Source: Alphaproteobacteria bacterium
GTDB lineage: Bacteria > Pseudomonadota > Alphaproteobacteria > CACIAM-22H2
Reading direction: 5' to 3'
Length of the DNA: 64,000 bases
NCBI GenBank assembly: GCA_016793165.1
Contig: JAEULA010000074.1
Coordinates: forward strand, 1-64,000
Position 1 is the stretch's first letter. The number at the start of each line of letters is the position of its first letter. The notes beneath the pieces are model-generated. The model made no database searches and was not told the DNA's origin. It was given only the letters and a program-made list of their open reading frames with translations. Below are positions 1 to 8,270 of the stretch, one piece after another. The translations under genes and the position numbers were made by a program.

Positions 1-48
1 AAGCTTGAAGTTGCGCGTGTCGTGTCCGTGTCCGGAATCGTCGGCCAT
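1..48 (-). CDS. Partial hypothetical protein, N-terminus only
   Basis: Reading the minus strand, an ATG at 48 opens a frame that stays open to the window edge, giving 16 residues (begins MADDSGHGHD). A good ribosome binding site (GGGGAGA) lies 4-5 bases upstream of the ATG, which is the main reason to believe it. The start is His/Asp-rich and hydrophilic, with no signal peptide visible. Too little is present to name a family. It is divergent from the MFS gene at 262, so the 213-bp gap would hold both promoters. Confidence 0.5.
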   Translation of the reverse strand, partial: MADDSGHGHDTRNFKL

Positions 49-261
49 TTTCTCTCCCCTGGGGCGCTGCGCGGATCCGCTCCGCAAGCCGGCCCGCAAC
101 CTACCGCCGCCGGGCGCATGCGGACAATGGGCTGGGGCGGCGGTCGATCGCGGGGGCCGTCCGGCCACGCGGTCGATTTCGCATGAGATTCCCGCTCCCC
201 GCGCGTGTTGGCGCAAGAACCGGGTGTCGTGAAGTACCGCGCGCTGTTCAGCGTGCACACC

Positions 262-1479
262 ATGACAAATCGCCCCCCGGCCCATGTCCTGCCCCGCCTC
301 GCGACCGCCGCTGGCACCGGCCATCTCGCCGACCAGATCGCCCTCACCGCCGTGCCGCTACTCGCCGTTGCGAGCTTCGGGCTCGGGCCCGAACAGATCG
401 GCATGCTGGTGGCGATCCAGGGCGGCGCATGGTTCGTCGCATCGTTGCCCGCCGGGACGCTGGTCGATCGTTATACGGGACGTCTTCCCGCCTTAATCGC
501 GCAGACTCTTGCCGCCGTCGCGCTGGCCCTTGCCGGGCTCGCGGTCATGCACGGCCGACCGATCGCCTTCACGGTGTGCGCATTTCTGGCCGCGCTCGGT
601 GCAGTGGTCGTGACGCTGGCCGTCGGGACGCTTGTCCCGAGGCTCGTCGCCGGCGACGACCTGCCTCGAGCCAATTCGCGCATCGAGCTCAGCCGCGCGC
701 TGGCATCCATCTCGGCTCCGATCATAACCGCAGCGAGCGCGATCTGGCCGCCGGCTGCAATGATTGTCGCAGCGATTGTCGCCGGGCTCGCATCACGCCT
801 GATCATGTGTTTGCCGCCGCTCCCGACCGCGAGCCCGGGTCGGCGTCGCGACCTCACCGTCATCCTCGCCGGCGCCGCCTTCGTGCGCGGCGAGCCGGTG
901 CTGCGGGCGCTCGCGCTGTGCGCGATCTGCTGGAACTTCGCGTTCTTCGCGCTGGTCGCGATCTTCCTGCCGTTCGCCGTGGAGCGCACCGGTCTCGACG
1001 CGGCGTCGGCGACGATGAGCCAGGGCGCTTTCGGCGTCGGCTCGGTGGCCGCCGCCGTGCTCGCGCCGCGCCTCGTTGCGCATGCGCAGCCGCGCCGCAT
1101 CCTCGTTGCGGGGCCCGTCGTCTCGGTCCTCGCCGCCACGCTGATCGGCGGCGCCGGCGCCTCGCGCAATGCGGTGCTCCCCGCCGTCGGCTTCGCATTG
1201 CTGGGCTTCGGACCGATGCTGTGGCTCGTCTGCCAGACGACACTGCGCCAGCTCGTGACGCCGCCGATGCTGCTCGGCCGCGTGACCGGCGCGATCCAGA
1301 TGGCGATCTACGGCGCGCGGCCGCTCGGCGCGCTCGCCGCCGGGCTGGTTGCGGCACGGCACGGCCTCGATGCCGGCATGGCGCTCGTCGTCCTCGGCTT
1401 CGCGGCGTCGGCCGCCGTCGCCATCCTCTCGCCGCTCGGGCGCCTCCGCGCGATGCCTGAGGCCGCCGCCTCGACGTGA
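262..1479 (+). CDS. MFS transporter, EntS-like exporter family
   Basis: Inner-membrane major facilitator of 405 residues, the usual size for the 12-helix MFS_3/EntS-like exporters of siderophores or drugs. The loop after helix 2 carries a motif-A-like segment (GTLVDRYTGR, about residues 63-72), and the C-terminal half has the family-like run GRVTGAIQMAIYGARPLGA. I chose the ATG at 262 because the protein then begins close to the first helix; an in-frame ATG at 205 would add 19 residues that look like upstream non-coding DNA. Neither start has a strong ribosome binding site. It appears monocistronic, with a 160-bp gap before the next gene. The substrate cannot be read from sequence. Confidence 0.85.
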   Translation: MTNRPPAHVLPRLATAAGTGHLADQIALTAVPLLAVASFGLGPEQIGMLVAIQGGAWFVASLPAGTLVDRYTGRLPALIAQTLAAVALALAGLAVMHGRPIAFTVCAFLAALGAVVVTLAVGTLVPRLVAGDDLPRANSRIELSRALASISAPIITAASAIWPPAAMIVAAIVAGLASRLIMCLPPLPTASPGRRRDLTVILAGAAFVRGEPVLRALALCAICWNFAFFALVAIFLPFAVERTGLDAASATMSQGAFGVGSVAAAVLAPRLVAHAQPRRILVAGPVVSVLAATLIGGAGASRNAVLPAVGFALLGFGPMLWLVCQTTLRQLVTPPMLLGRVTGAIQMAIYGARPLGALAAGLVAARHGLDAGMALVVLGFAASAAVAILSPLGRLRAMPEAAAST

Positions 1480-1640
1480 CGCGATGCCGCCGTCGCGGCG
1501 GGGATTAAGCCGCACGGACCGGCAGTTCGTTAACTCCGCCCTCACGGTTTTCCGCGAGAAATGCTAGACGGTTAGCACGTCCGACGCCGCGCCCCGGAAC
1601 GACGGTTCCGGCCCGTCGGAACACAGCGGAAGGTCGAGAA

Positions 1641-3788
1641 ATGGCGGAACAGCGTCGCGTCTGTCTGGTGGGCGCCGGCAACATCGCGAACACCCACGCC
1701 GACGCGCTGCGGGCGATTCCGGGCGTGCGCATCGCCGCCATCGTCGATCCCAACCGGGCCGTCGCCGAGCGCCTCGCGCAGCGCCACGCTGTGAGCGCCA
1801 TCTTCGCGACAGGCGAGGCGGCGATCGCCGCGGGCGCGGCCGACGCCGCGCATATCCTGGTTCCGCCGGACCTCCACGCCGCCGCGGCGCGGCCGTGGAT
1901 CGACGCCGGCCATGCCGTCCTGATCGAGAAGCCGCTCACGCCGACCGCCGCGGCCTGCCGCGAGCTCGAGGCCGCGGCGCGCGCCAGCGGCGCCACGATC
2001 GGCGTCAACCAGAACTCCTGCTTCCATCCCGCGATGCGCCGCCTCGTCGCTGCGGTCGAGGGCGGAGGCCTGGGCAAGCTGGTCCACGTCAACGTCGTTT
2101 ACGGCGCGCCGTTGCGCCAGCTCGCCACGCGCCAGTTCGGCCACTGGATGTTCGCGCGCCCGGGCAACATCCTGCTCGAGCAGGCGGTGCATCCCCTCGC
2201 CCAGTTGCGGCGCCTCGTCGGCCCGTGCCGCCTCGCCAGCGCGTCGATCGGCCCGTCGATCGAGATCGCGCCGGGCGCGCGCTTCTATCGCAACTGGCAG
2301 ATCGCGGTCGCCGGCGCCGAATCCAGCGGCGACATCCGCCTGCTGTTCGGCGCCGACTTCCCGCACTGGCGCGTCGAGGCGATCTGCGACGACGGCGTCG
2401 CGGTCGCCGACATGTTCGCCAACCATTTCATCGTCCACGACCGCACGCGCTATCTCGAGGCGATGGATCTCGCGCTCTCCGGGGCGCGCCGCGGCCTGTC
2501 GATGGCCCGCCAGTCGATCGGCGGGCTCGTCGACTATGCCCGCGCGATGGTCGGGCTCGGCCCGCGCGCCGACCAGTTCTACCGGTCCATGCACGGCAGC
2601 ATCGCCGACTTCCACGCCGCGCTCGATCGCAAGGCCGTCCCGCAGTGCTCGGCCGCGTTCGGCGGCGAGCTCGTCGCCCTGCTCGAGGAGGCGCGCGCCG
2701 CCGCCGGCGTCGAGGAGCCGGCACCGGCAGCGCCGATCGCCAAGGCCGGCGAGGCGCCGCGCAGCTGGGACGTCGCCGTCATCGGCGGCACGGGCTTCAT
2801 CGGCCGCTACACGGTCGAGGCCCTGCTGCGGGCCGGCTACAGCGTCGGCGTCATGGCGCGCAGCGTGCGCAACCTGCCGTCGATCTACACCGACCCGCGC
2901 GTGGCGATCCTGCGCGGCGACGTCACCAGTCGCGAGGACGTCGAGCGCGTCGTGCGCGGCGCGCGCTTCGTCGTCAACCTCGCCCATGGCGGCGCCAGCG
3001 GCGGGTACGAGGCGATCAAGCGCGCGCTGGTCGGCAGCGCGGCGATCGTCGGCGAGGCCTGCCTCGCGCACGGCACCGAGCGGCTGATCCACGTGTCGTC
3101 GATCGCGGCGCTCTATCTCGGCGACGGCGCCGAGACCATCACGGCGCGCACGCCCGCGGATCCCAAGAGCGACGAGCGCGGCGACTACGCGCGGGCCAAG
3201 GCCGAGGCGGACCGTCTGATCCTGGACATGATCGCGCAGCGCAAGCTGCCGGCGACGATCCAGCGCCCGGGCATGGTCGTCGGCGACGGCACCTCGCCCT
3301 TCCACTCCGGGCTGGGATTCTACAACAACGACCAGCACTGCATCGGCTGGAACGACGGCCGCAACCCCCTGCCCTTCGTGCTCGCCGAGGACGTCGCCTC
3401 GGCGATCGTCGCCGCGCTCACGGCGCCCGACGTGATCGGCCGCGCCGACAACATCGTCGGCGACGTGCGCCTGAGCGCCCGCGAATTCGTCGCCGAGACC
3501 GCCCGCGTCCTCGGCCGCCCGCTGGTCTTCCATCCGCAAAGCCCGCTTGGGCTGCAGGCGGTCGAGATCGTGAAGTGGCTCGTCAAGCGCGTCGGCGGCC
3601 GCGCCGCGCCCTTCCCGAGCTACCGCGACATCCTCTCGCGCGGCATGCCCGCGCGATTCGACTGCGGCGAGACGAAGGCGGTGCTCGGCTGGAAGCCCTG
3701 CGCCGACCGCGCGACCTTCATCGCGCGCGCGCTCGGCGGCCCGGCGGCCGCCCCGAGCGAGCCGACGGAGATCCGGCCCGCGGCCTGA
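1641..3788 (+). CDS. Gfo/Idh/MocA oxidoreductase fused to NAD-dependent epimerase/dehydratase
   Basis: A 715-residue two-domain protein. Residues 1-370 are a Gfo/Idh/MocA NAD(P)-dependent sugar oxidoreductase: the dinucleotide-binding GAGNIA is near residue 11 and the family EKP motif at about 96-98. An Ala/Pro-rich linker (about 355-374) leads to an extended SDR sugar-nucleotide epimerase/dehydratase, with GGTGFIG near 380 and the catalytic YxxxK as Y516/K520 (YARAK). Both halves look intact. A glycosyltransferase follows 15 bases later, so a role in making or modifying a nucleotide sugar for a surface glycan is likely by context; the actual substrate is unknown. The ATG at 1641 starts directly at the Rossmann fold, after AAGGTCGAGAA, a modest ribosome binding site. 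Confidence 0.88.
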   Translation: MAEQRRVCLVGAGNIANTHADALRAIPGVRIAAIVDPNRAVAERLAQRHAVSAIFATGEAAIAAGAADAAHILVPPDLHAAAARPWIDAGHAVLIEKPLTPTAAACRELEAAARASGATIGVNQNSCFHPAMRRLVAAVEGGGLGKLVHVNVVYGAPLRQLATRQFGHWMFARPGNILLEQAVHPLAQLRRLVGPCRLASASIGPSIEIAPGARFYRNWQIAVAGAESSGDIRLLFGADFPHWRVEAICDDGVAVADMFANHFIVHDRTRYLEAMDLALSGARRGLSMARQSIGGLVDYARAMVGLGPRADQFYRSMHGSIADFHAALDRKAVPQCSAAFGGELVALLEEARAAAGVEEPAPAAPIAKAGEAPRSWDVAVIGGTGFIGRYTVEALLRAGYSVGVMARSVRNLPSIYTDPRVAILRGDVTSREDVERVVRGARFVVNLAHGGASGGYEAIKRALVGSAAIVGEACLAHGTERLIHVSSIAALYLGDGAETITARTPADPKSDERGDYARAKAEADRLILDMIAQRKLPATIQRPGMVVGDGTSPFHSGLGFYNNDQHCIGWNDGRNPLPFVLAEDVASAIVAALTAPDVIGRADNIVGDVRLSAREFVAETARVLGRPLVFHPQSPLGLQAVEIVKWLVKRVGGRAAPFPSYRDILSRGMPARFDCGETKAVLGWKPCADRATFIARALGGPAAAPSEPTEIRPAA

Positions 3789-3803
3789 GCCCGGCGGCGC
3801 GGC

Positions 3804-4925
3804 ATGGCGATCCGGATCCTCCACGTCTTCTCGACCTTCAAGGTCGGCGGACCGCAGGCGCGGCTCGCGTCGCTGGTCGACGCCCTGCCCGACGGCTACG
3901 AACATGTCATCGCCGCGATGGACGGCGCCACGCCGGCCGCGGCGCTGATCACGCGACAAGACCGCATCCGCCTGGTCGAGCCGCCGGCGAAGACGGCCTC
4001 GCCCTGGGTGCGGGCGTGCAGCATCGCGGCACTGCTGCGGCGCGAGGCGCCCGATCTCGTGGCGACCTACAACTGGGGCGCCATCGAGGTCGCCGCGCTG
4101 GCGCGCGCCCTCGGCCGCCGCGTGGTGCATTTCGAGGACGGCTTCGGCCCCGACGAGACCGCGTCGCAGGTGCCGCGCCGCCGGTGGTTCCGCCGCGTCG
4201 TGCTGCCCTTCGTCGATGTCGTCGTGGTGCCGTCGGGCACGCTGGAGCGCATCGCGCGCACGACCTGGGGCGTGGCCGGCGCGCGGCTGCGCAACATCCC
4301 CAACGGCGTCGACACCGGGGCCTTCGATGCGCCGCCCGATCCCGGTCTGCTGCCCGGGTTCGTCCGTCGGCCCGGCGAGGTCGTGGTCGGCACGGTGGCG
4401 GGGCTGCGGCCCGAGAAGAACGTCGCCCGGCTCGTGCGCTGCTTCGCGGCCGCGGACACCGCGCGCCGGGCGCGCCTCGTGGTCGCCGGCGAAGGCCCCG
4501 AGCGGCCGGCGATCGAGGCCGCCGCGGCCGCGGCGGGAATCGCGGACCGCGTCGTGCTCGCCGGCTTCGTGCCGCAGCCCGCGCGCTATCTCGGCTGCTT
4601 CGACATCTTCGCCATCTCGTCCGACACCGAGCAGTTCCCCATCAGCCTCGTCGAGGCGATGGCCGCGCGCCTGCCGGCCGCCTCCACCGATGTCGGCGAC
4701 GTCCGCGTCATCCTCGACCCCGCGAACGCGCCCTACGTCGTCGGGCGCGGCGACGAGGCGGCCCTGACCGCCGCGCTCGCGGCGCTGATCGCGGACGGCG
4801 AGCTGCGCGCACGGATCGGCGCCGCCAACCGCGCGCGCGTCGAGCGCGAATACAGCTTCGCGCGCATGTGCCGGACCTACGACGCGCTGTTCCGGGACGT
4901 GGCGGCCGGGCGCCGCCCCGCCTGA
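3804..4925 (+). CDS. GT4-family glycosyltransferase
   Basis: A 373-residue retaining GT-B glycosyltransferase of family 4. The N-terminal acceptor domain opens with HVFSTFKVGGPQARL, including the Gly-Gly loop typical of GT4. The C-terminal nucleotide-sugar domain has the RPEKN segment and the EX7E motif at E276 and E284 (EQFPISLVE), which holds the donor ribose/phosphate. Cytosolic or membrane-peripheral; no transmembrane helix seen. It sits 15 bp behind the oxidoreductase-epimerase fusion and is surely co-transcribed, pointing to a small polysaccharide or glycolipid pathway. It ends 31 bp before the convergent formate-THF ligase gene. Confidence 0.88.
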   Translation: MAIRILHVFSTFKVGGPQARLASLVDALPDGYEHVIAAMDGATPAAALITRQDRIRLVEPPAKTASPWVRACSIAALLRREAPDLVATYNWGAIEVAALARALGRRVVHFEDGFGPDETASQVPRRRWFRRVVLPFVDVVVVPSGTLERIARTTWGVAGARLRNIPNGVDTGAFDAPPDPGLLPGFVRRPGEVVVGTVAGLRPEKNVARLVRCFAAADTARRARLVVAGEGPERPAIEAAAAAAGIADRVVLAGFVPQPARYLGCFDIFAISSDTEQFPISLVEAMAARLPAASTDVGDVRVILDPANAPYVVGRGDEAALTAALAALIADGELRARIGAANRARVEREYSFARMCRTYDALFRDVAAGRRPA

Positions 4926-4956
4926 GCGCGACGGCGTCGGGCCCGGCCGCGCGGCG

Positions 4957-6639
4957 TCAGGACAGGCCCTCGATCTGGCCGTCGGCCCCGAGGCGGATCA
5001 CATGCGCGGCCGGCACCTTGGGCAGGCCCGGCATGGTCTGCAGGTCGCCGCAGACCGCGACGACGAAGCCGGCGCCGGCGGCAAGCCGGACCTCGCGGAT
5101 CGCGAGCGTGTGGCCGGTCGGCGCGCCGAGCTTGGTCGGATCGCTGGAAAAGCTCGACTGGGTCTTGGCGATGCACACCGGCACGTGGCCGAAGCCCGCC
5201 GCCTCGAAGGCGGCGAGGCGCTGCTTGATCGCCTCCGAGGCCGAGACGCCCGACGCGCGGTAGACCTCGCGCGCAATCGTCTCGATCTTGCTCAGCAGCT
5301 TCATGTCGTCGGGATAGAGCGGCTTGAACGCCGCCTTGCCGGCCTCGGCCGTCTCGACGACCGCCCGCGCCAGCGCTTCGGCGCCCGCACCGCCCTTCGC
5401 CCAGTGCTCGCACAGGAAGGCGCGCGCGCCGGCCCTGGCGCAGAGGTCCTCGACGAGCTTCAGCTCGGCATCGCTGTCGGTGACGAACCGGTTGATCGCC
5501 ACGAGCGCGGGCACGCCGAACTTGCCGACGTTCTCGATGTGGCGCAGCAGGTTCGCCATGCCGCGCTCGAGGGCCCCGAGATCCTCGCTCTTCAGCGTCT
5601 TGGCGTCGGCACCGCCCTGGAGCTTGAGCGCGCGCACCGTCGCCACGATCACGACCACCGACGGCGCCAGCCCCGCGACGCGGCACTTGATGTCCATGAA
5701 CTTCTCGGCGCCGAGATCGGCGCCGAAGCCCGCCTCGGTCACCGTGTACTCGCCCAGCCGCAGCGCCGCCTCGGTCGCGATGATCGAATTGCAGCCGTGC
5801 GCGATGTTGGCGAACGGCCCGCCATGGATGAAGGCGGGATTGTTCTCCAGCGTCTGGACGAGGTTCGGCTTGATCGCGTCGCGCAGCAGCACGGCCATCG
5901 ACCCGACGGCCTTCACGTCGGCCGCCGTCACGGACTTCTTGTCGAACGTCTCGGCGACGACGATGCGCGACAGCCTCGCCTGGAGGTCGTCGAGGTCGCG
6001 CGACAGGCAGAGGATCGCCATCACCTCGGAGGCCGTCGTGATGTCGAATCGCGCCTCGCGCGGGACGCCGAGCGCCGGGCCGCCGAGCCCGGTGATCGTG
6101 TCGCGCAGCGAGCGGTCGTTCATGTCCATCACGCGCGGCCAGGCGATGCGGCGCGGATCGATCGACGGCTCGTCGCGCCAGTAGACGTGGTTGTCGACCA
6201 TCGCGGCGAGCAGGTTGTGCGCCGTCGTGATGGCGTGGAAGTCGCCCGTGAAGTGCAGGTTGATGTCCTCCATCGGCACGACCTGCGAATGGCCGCCGCC
6301 GGTGGCGCCGCCCTTGCGGCCGAAGCAGGGACCCAGCGAGGGCTCGCGCAGCGCGATCATCGTGCGTTTGCCGATGCGGTTGAGCGCATCGCCAAGCCCG
6401 ACCGTCGTCGTCGTCTTGCCTTCGCCCGCGGCGGTCGGGTTGATCGCCGTGACCAGCACCAGCCTGCCGCGCGGCCGGCTCTTGAGCGTGTCCAGGAACT
6501 CGAATCCGACCTTGGCCTTGGTCTTGCCGTAGGGCTCGAGCGCGTCGGCGGGGATGCCCGCCCTGGCCGCCACCTCCGCGATCGGCTTGAGCGTGGCGCG
6601 GCGTGCGATGGCGAGGTCGGACATCGGATCGAGGCTCAT
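4957..6639 (-). CDS. fhs: Formate-tetrahydrofolate ligase
   Basis: Cytosolic enzyme making 10-formyl-THF from formate, THF and ATP. At 560 residues it has the standard length (about 556-560). The ATP-binding loop PTAAGEGKTTTTVG is at 68-81, followed by the conserved LREPSLGPCFGRKGGATGGG region and NLHFTGDFHAITTAHNLLAA. The ATG at 6639 is preferred over the one at 6624 because GGGAG lies 4-5 bases before it. No folD or fchA is adjacent, so the gene stands alone, convergent with the glycosyltransferase and divergent from the aminotransferase at 6846. Such enzymes serve serine-cycle methylotrophs, purine synthesis and formate disposal; which applies here cannot be decided from this window. Confidence 0.97.
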   Translation of the reverse strand: MSLDPMSDLAIARRATLKPIAEVAARAGIPADALEPYGKTKAKVGFEFLDTLKSRPRGRLVLVTAINPTAAGEGKTTTTVGLGDALNRIGKRTMIALREPSLGPCFGRKGGATGGGHSQVVPMEDINLHFTGDFHAITTAHNLLAAMVDNHVYWRDEPSIDPRRIAWPRVMDMNDRSLRDTITGLGGPALGVPREARFDITTASEVMAILCLSRDLDDLQARLSRIVVAETFDKKSVTAADVKAVGSMAVLLRDAIKPNLVQTLENNPAFIHGGPFANIAHGCNSIIATEAALRLGEYTVTEAGFGADLGAEKFMDIKCRVAGLAPSVVVIVATVRALKLQGGADAKTLKSEDLGALERGMANLLRHIENVGKFGVPALVAINRFVTDSDAELKLVEDLCARAGARAFLCEHWAKGGAGAEALARAVVETAEAGKAAFKPLYPDDMKLLSKIETIAREVYRASGVSASEAIKQRLAAFEAAGFGHVPVCIAKTQSSFSSDPTKLGAPTGHTLAIREVRLAAGAGFVVAVCGDLQTMPGLPKVPAAHVIRLGADGQIEGLS

Positions 6640-6664
6640 GGGGTCTCCCGGACGTTTCGTCTTG

Positions 6665-6676
6665 TGAGTCGACTCA
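6665..6676. promoter_or_regulatory. 12-bp perfect palindrome upstream of fhs
   Basis: TGAGTCGACTCA is a perfect 12-bp palindrome centred about 32 bp before the fhs start codon. Directly upstream on the minus strand lies CTATGA, a possible -10 element, so the palindrome would cover the transcription start. That is a reasonable place for a repressor operator. It could also be chance; no second copy was noticed in the window. Confidence 0.3.
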
Positions 6677-6812
6677 TAGCGCGCCCGGCCCGCGGCGGTC
6701 GATCCGATGCTGCCCGCCGCGGCGTCGCGGGGCGCGGACCCGAGCGGCTGGCCCGCGCCCGGCGCGCGGCGGCATCGTCAAGCCGACGCTGCGGCACCGC
6801 GCGGGCTTCGGC

Positions 6813-6818
6813 TAGGCT
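6813..6818 (+). promoter_or_regulatory. Candidate -10 element for the aminotransferase gene
   Basis: TAGGCT within GCTAGGCT lies 33 bases before the ATG at 6846. CTAG is rare in this DNA, yet similar CTAGGnT/CTATGAT boxes sit at the same distance before the genes at 43534 and 56879. No convincing -35 hexamer is visible, so the assignment rests on position and recurrence. Confidence 0.35.
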
Positions 6819-6845
6819 GCGCCACCTGCCAGCCAAGAGGCCGCC

Positions 6846-8186
6846 ATGACCCGGGTTCTGCACCGCTCGACCAAGATGAAGTTCGATGTCGCCGTCAGCG
6901 GCGACGGCCTCAATCTCACCCTCGCCGACGGCCGCACCGTGATCGACGCCGCCGGCGGCGCGGCAGTCGCCTGCCTGGGGCATGGCAACCGGCGCATCGC
7001 CGAGGCGATGGGACGCCAGGCCGCGAAGCTGGCCTACGTCCACACGATGTTCTTCTCGTGCGAGGCCTCGGAGGCGCTGGCGGACCATCTCGTCGGCCAC
7101 GAGCCCGGCGGCCTCAGCCACGCCTTCTTCGTTTCCTCGGGCTCCGAAGCTGTCGAGGCCTGCCTCAAGCTCGCCAGGCAATATTTCGTCGAAAAGGGCG
7201 AGCCGCAGCGCACGCACTACATCGCGCGCCGCCAGAGCTACCACGGCAACACGTTCGGGGCGCTGTCGGTCAGCGGCCACCCCGCCCGGCGCGCGGTCTA
7301 CGAGCCGCTGCTGATGCGCGGCGTCAGTCACGTCTCGCCCTGCTTCGCCTTCCGCTACAAGCCGCCCGCCGAGACGAGCGAGCAGTACGTGGCGCGCCTC
7401 GCCGCCGAGCTCGAGGCCGAGTTCCAGCGCATCGGGCCGGACAAGGTCATCGGCTTCGTCGCCGAGCCGATCGTCGGCGCGACCTCGGGCTGCGTCGCGG
7501 CCGAACCAGGCTACTTCAAGGCCGTGCGCGAGGTCTGTGACCGGCACGGCGCACTGCTGATCCTCGACGAGATCATGAGCGGCATGGGCCGCAGCGGCAC
7601 GCTGCACGTGTGGGAACAGGAAGGCGTGACGCCGGACCTGCAGGCCGTCGCCAAGGGGCTGGGCGCGGGCTACATGCCGCTCGGCGCGATGCTGGTCTCG
7701 CGCAAGGTGATGGCCGCGCTCGACGGCGGCAGCGGCAGCTTCGCCCACGGCCATACCTTCCAGGCGCATTCGGTGGCCTGCGCCGCCGCCCTCGAGGTGC
7801 AGAAGATCATCGCCGAGCAGAAGCTGCTCGACAACGTGAAGCGGCTCGGCGGCGTCCTGGGCAAGGCGCTGGCGGCGCGTTTCGGCACGCACAACCACGT
7901 CGCCAACATCCGCGGCCGCGGCCTATTCCAGGCGCTGGAGTTCGTCCGGGGCCGGAACTCGCTCGAGCCCTACGACCCGTCCGCCCGGTTCAGCGAGCGC
8001 CTCAAGCTCAAGGCGCTCGAACTCGGCCTCGCGATCTACCCCAACGGCGGCACCATCGACGGGCGTCTCGGCGACCACGTCATCATCGCGCCGCCCTACA
8101 ACGCCACCGACGCCGACATCGACCGCATCGTCGACCGGCTGGGCAAGGCGGTGGATGCGACCGCCGCGGAGCTCGCCGCGGGCTGA
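6846..8186 (+). CDS. Class III PLP-dependent aminotransferase
   Basis: A 446-residue fold-type I aminotransferase of the omega-amino acid/ornithine-type (class III) group. Visible landmarks are FFVSSGSEAVEACLKLAR for PLP-phosphate binding, the RRQSYHG stretch, LILDEIMSGMGR with the pyridine-binding Asp, and the PLP lysine K270 in AVAKGLGAGYMP. Lineage members transfer amino groups from beta-alanine, polyamines, taurine or aromatic amines to pyruvate or 2-oxoglutarate; the donor here is unknown. The ATG has a weak ribosome binding site (AAGAGGCCGCC). A membrane protein gene follows 84 bp downstream and may share the transcript. Confidence 0.93.
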   Translation: MTRVLHRSTKMKFDVAVSGDGLNLTLADGRTVIDAAGGAAVACLGHGNRRIAEAMGRQAAKLAYVHTMFFSCEASEALADHLVGHEPGGLSHAFFVSSGSEAVEACLKLARQYFVEKGEPQRTHYIARRQSYHGNTFGALSVSGHPARRAVYEPLLMRGVSHVSPCFAFRYKPPAETSEQYVARLAAELEAEFQRIGPDKVIGFVAEPIVGATSGCVAAEPGYFKAVREVCDRHGALLILDEIMSGMGRSGTLHVWEQEGVTPDLQAVAKGLGAGYMPLGAMLVSRKVMAALDGGSGSFAHGHTFQAHSVACAAALEVQKIIAEQKLLDNVKRLGGVLGKALAARFGTHNHVANIRGRGLFQALEFVRGRNSLEPYDPSARFSERLKLKALELGLAIYPNGGTIDGRLGDHVIIAPPYNATDADIDRIVDRLGKAVDATAAELAAG

Positions 8187-8270
8187 TTGCCGCCGAATTG
8201 CGCGTCGCGCGCGCGCCGACGCATCCTCGACGCGCGCGGCCCCGGGCCGCCGATTCGGATGGGAGCGGCC

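Noticed and set aside
1..6. HindIII site at the very first base as a sign of a cloning boundary
   Set aside because: The window could begin at such a site by chance, and the reading frame runs through it without disturbance.
1572..5263. Very long ORFs antisense or shifted to the sugar operon (852 and 1,122 codons)
   Set aside because: Their products are R/A/D/P-rich with no domains, and they overlap genes with clear motifs. In such GC-rich DNA stop codons are rare in the other frames, so these are shadows.
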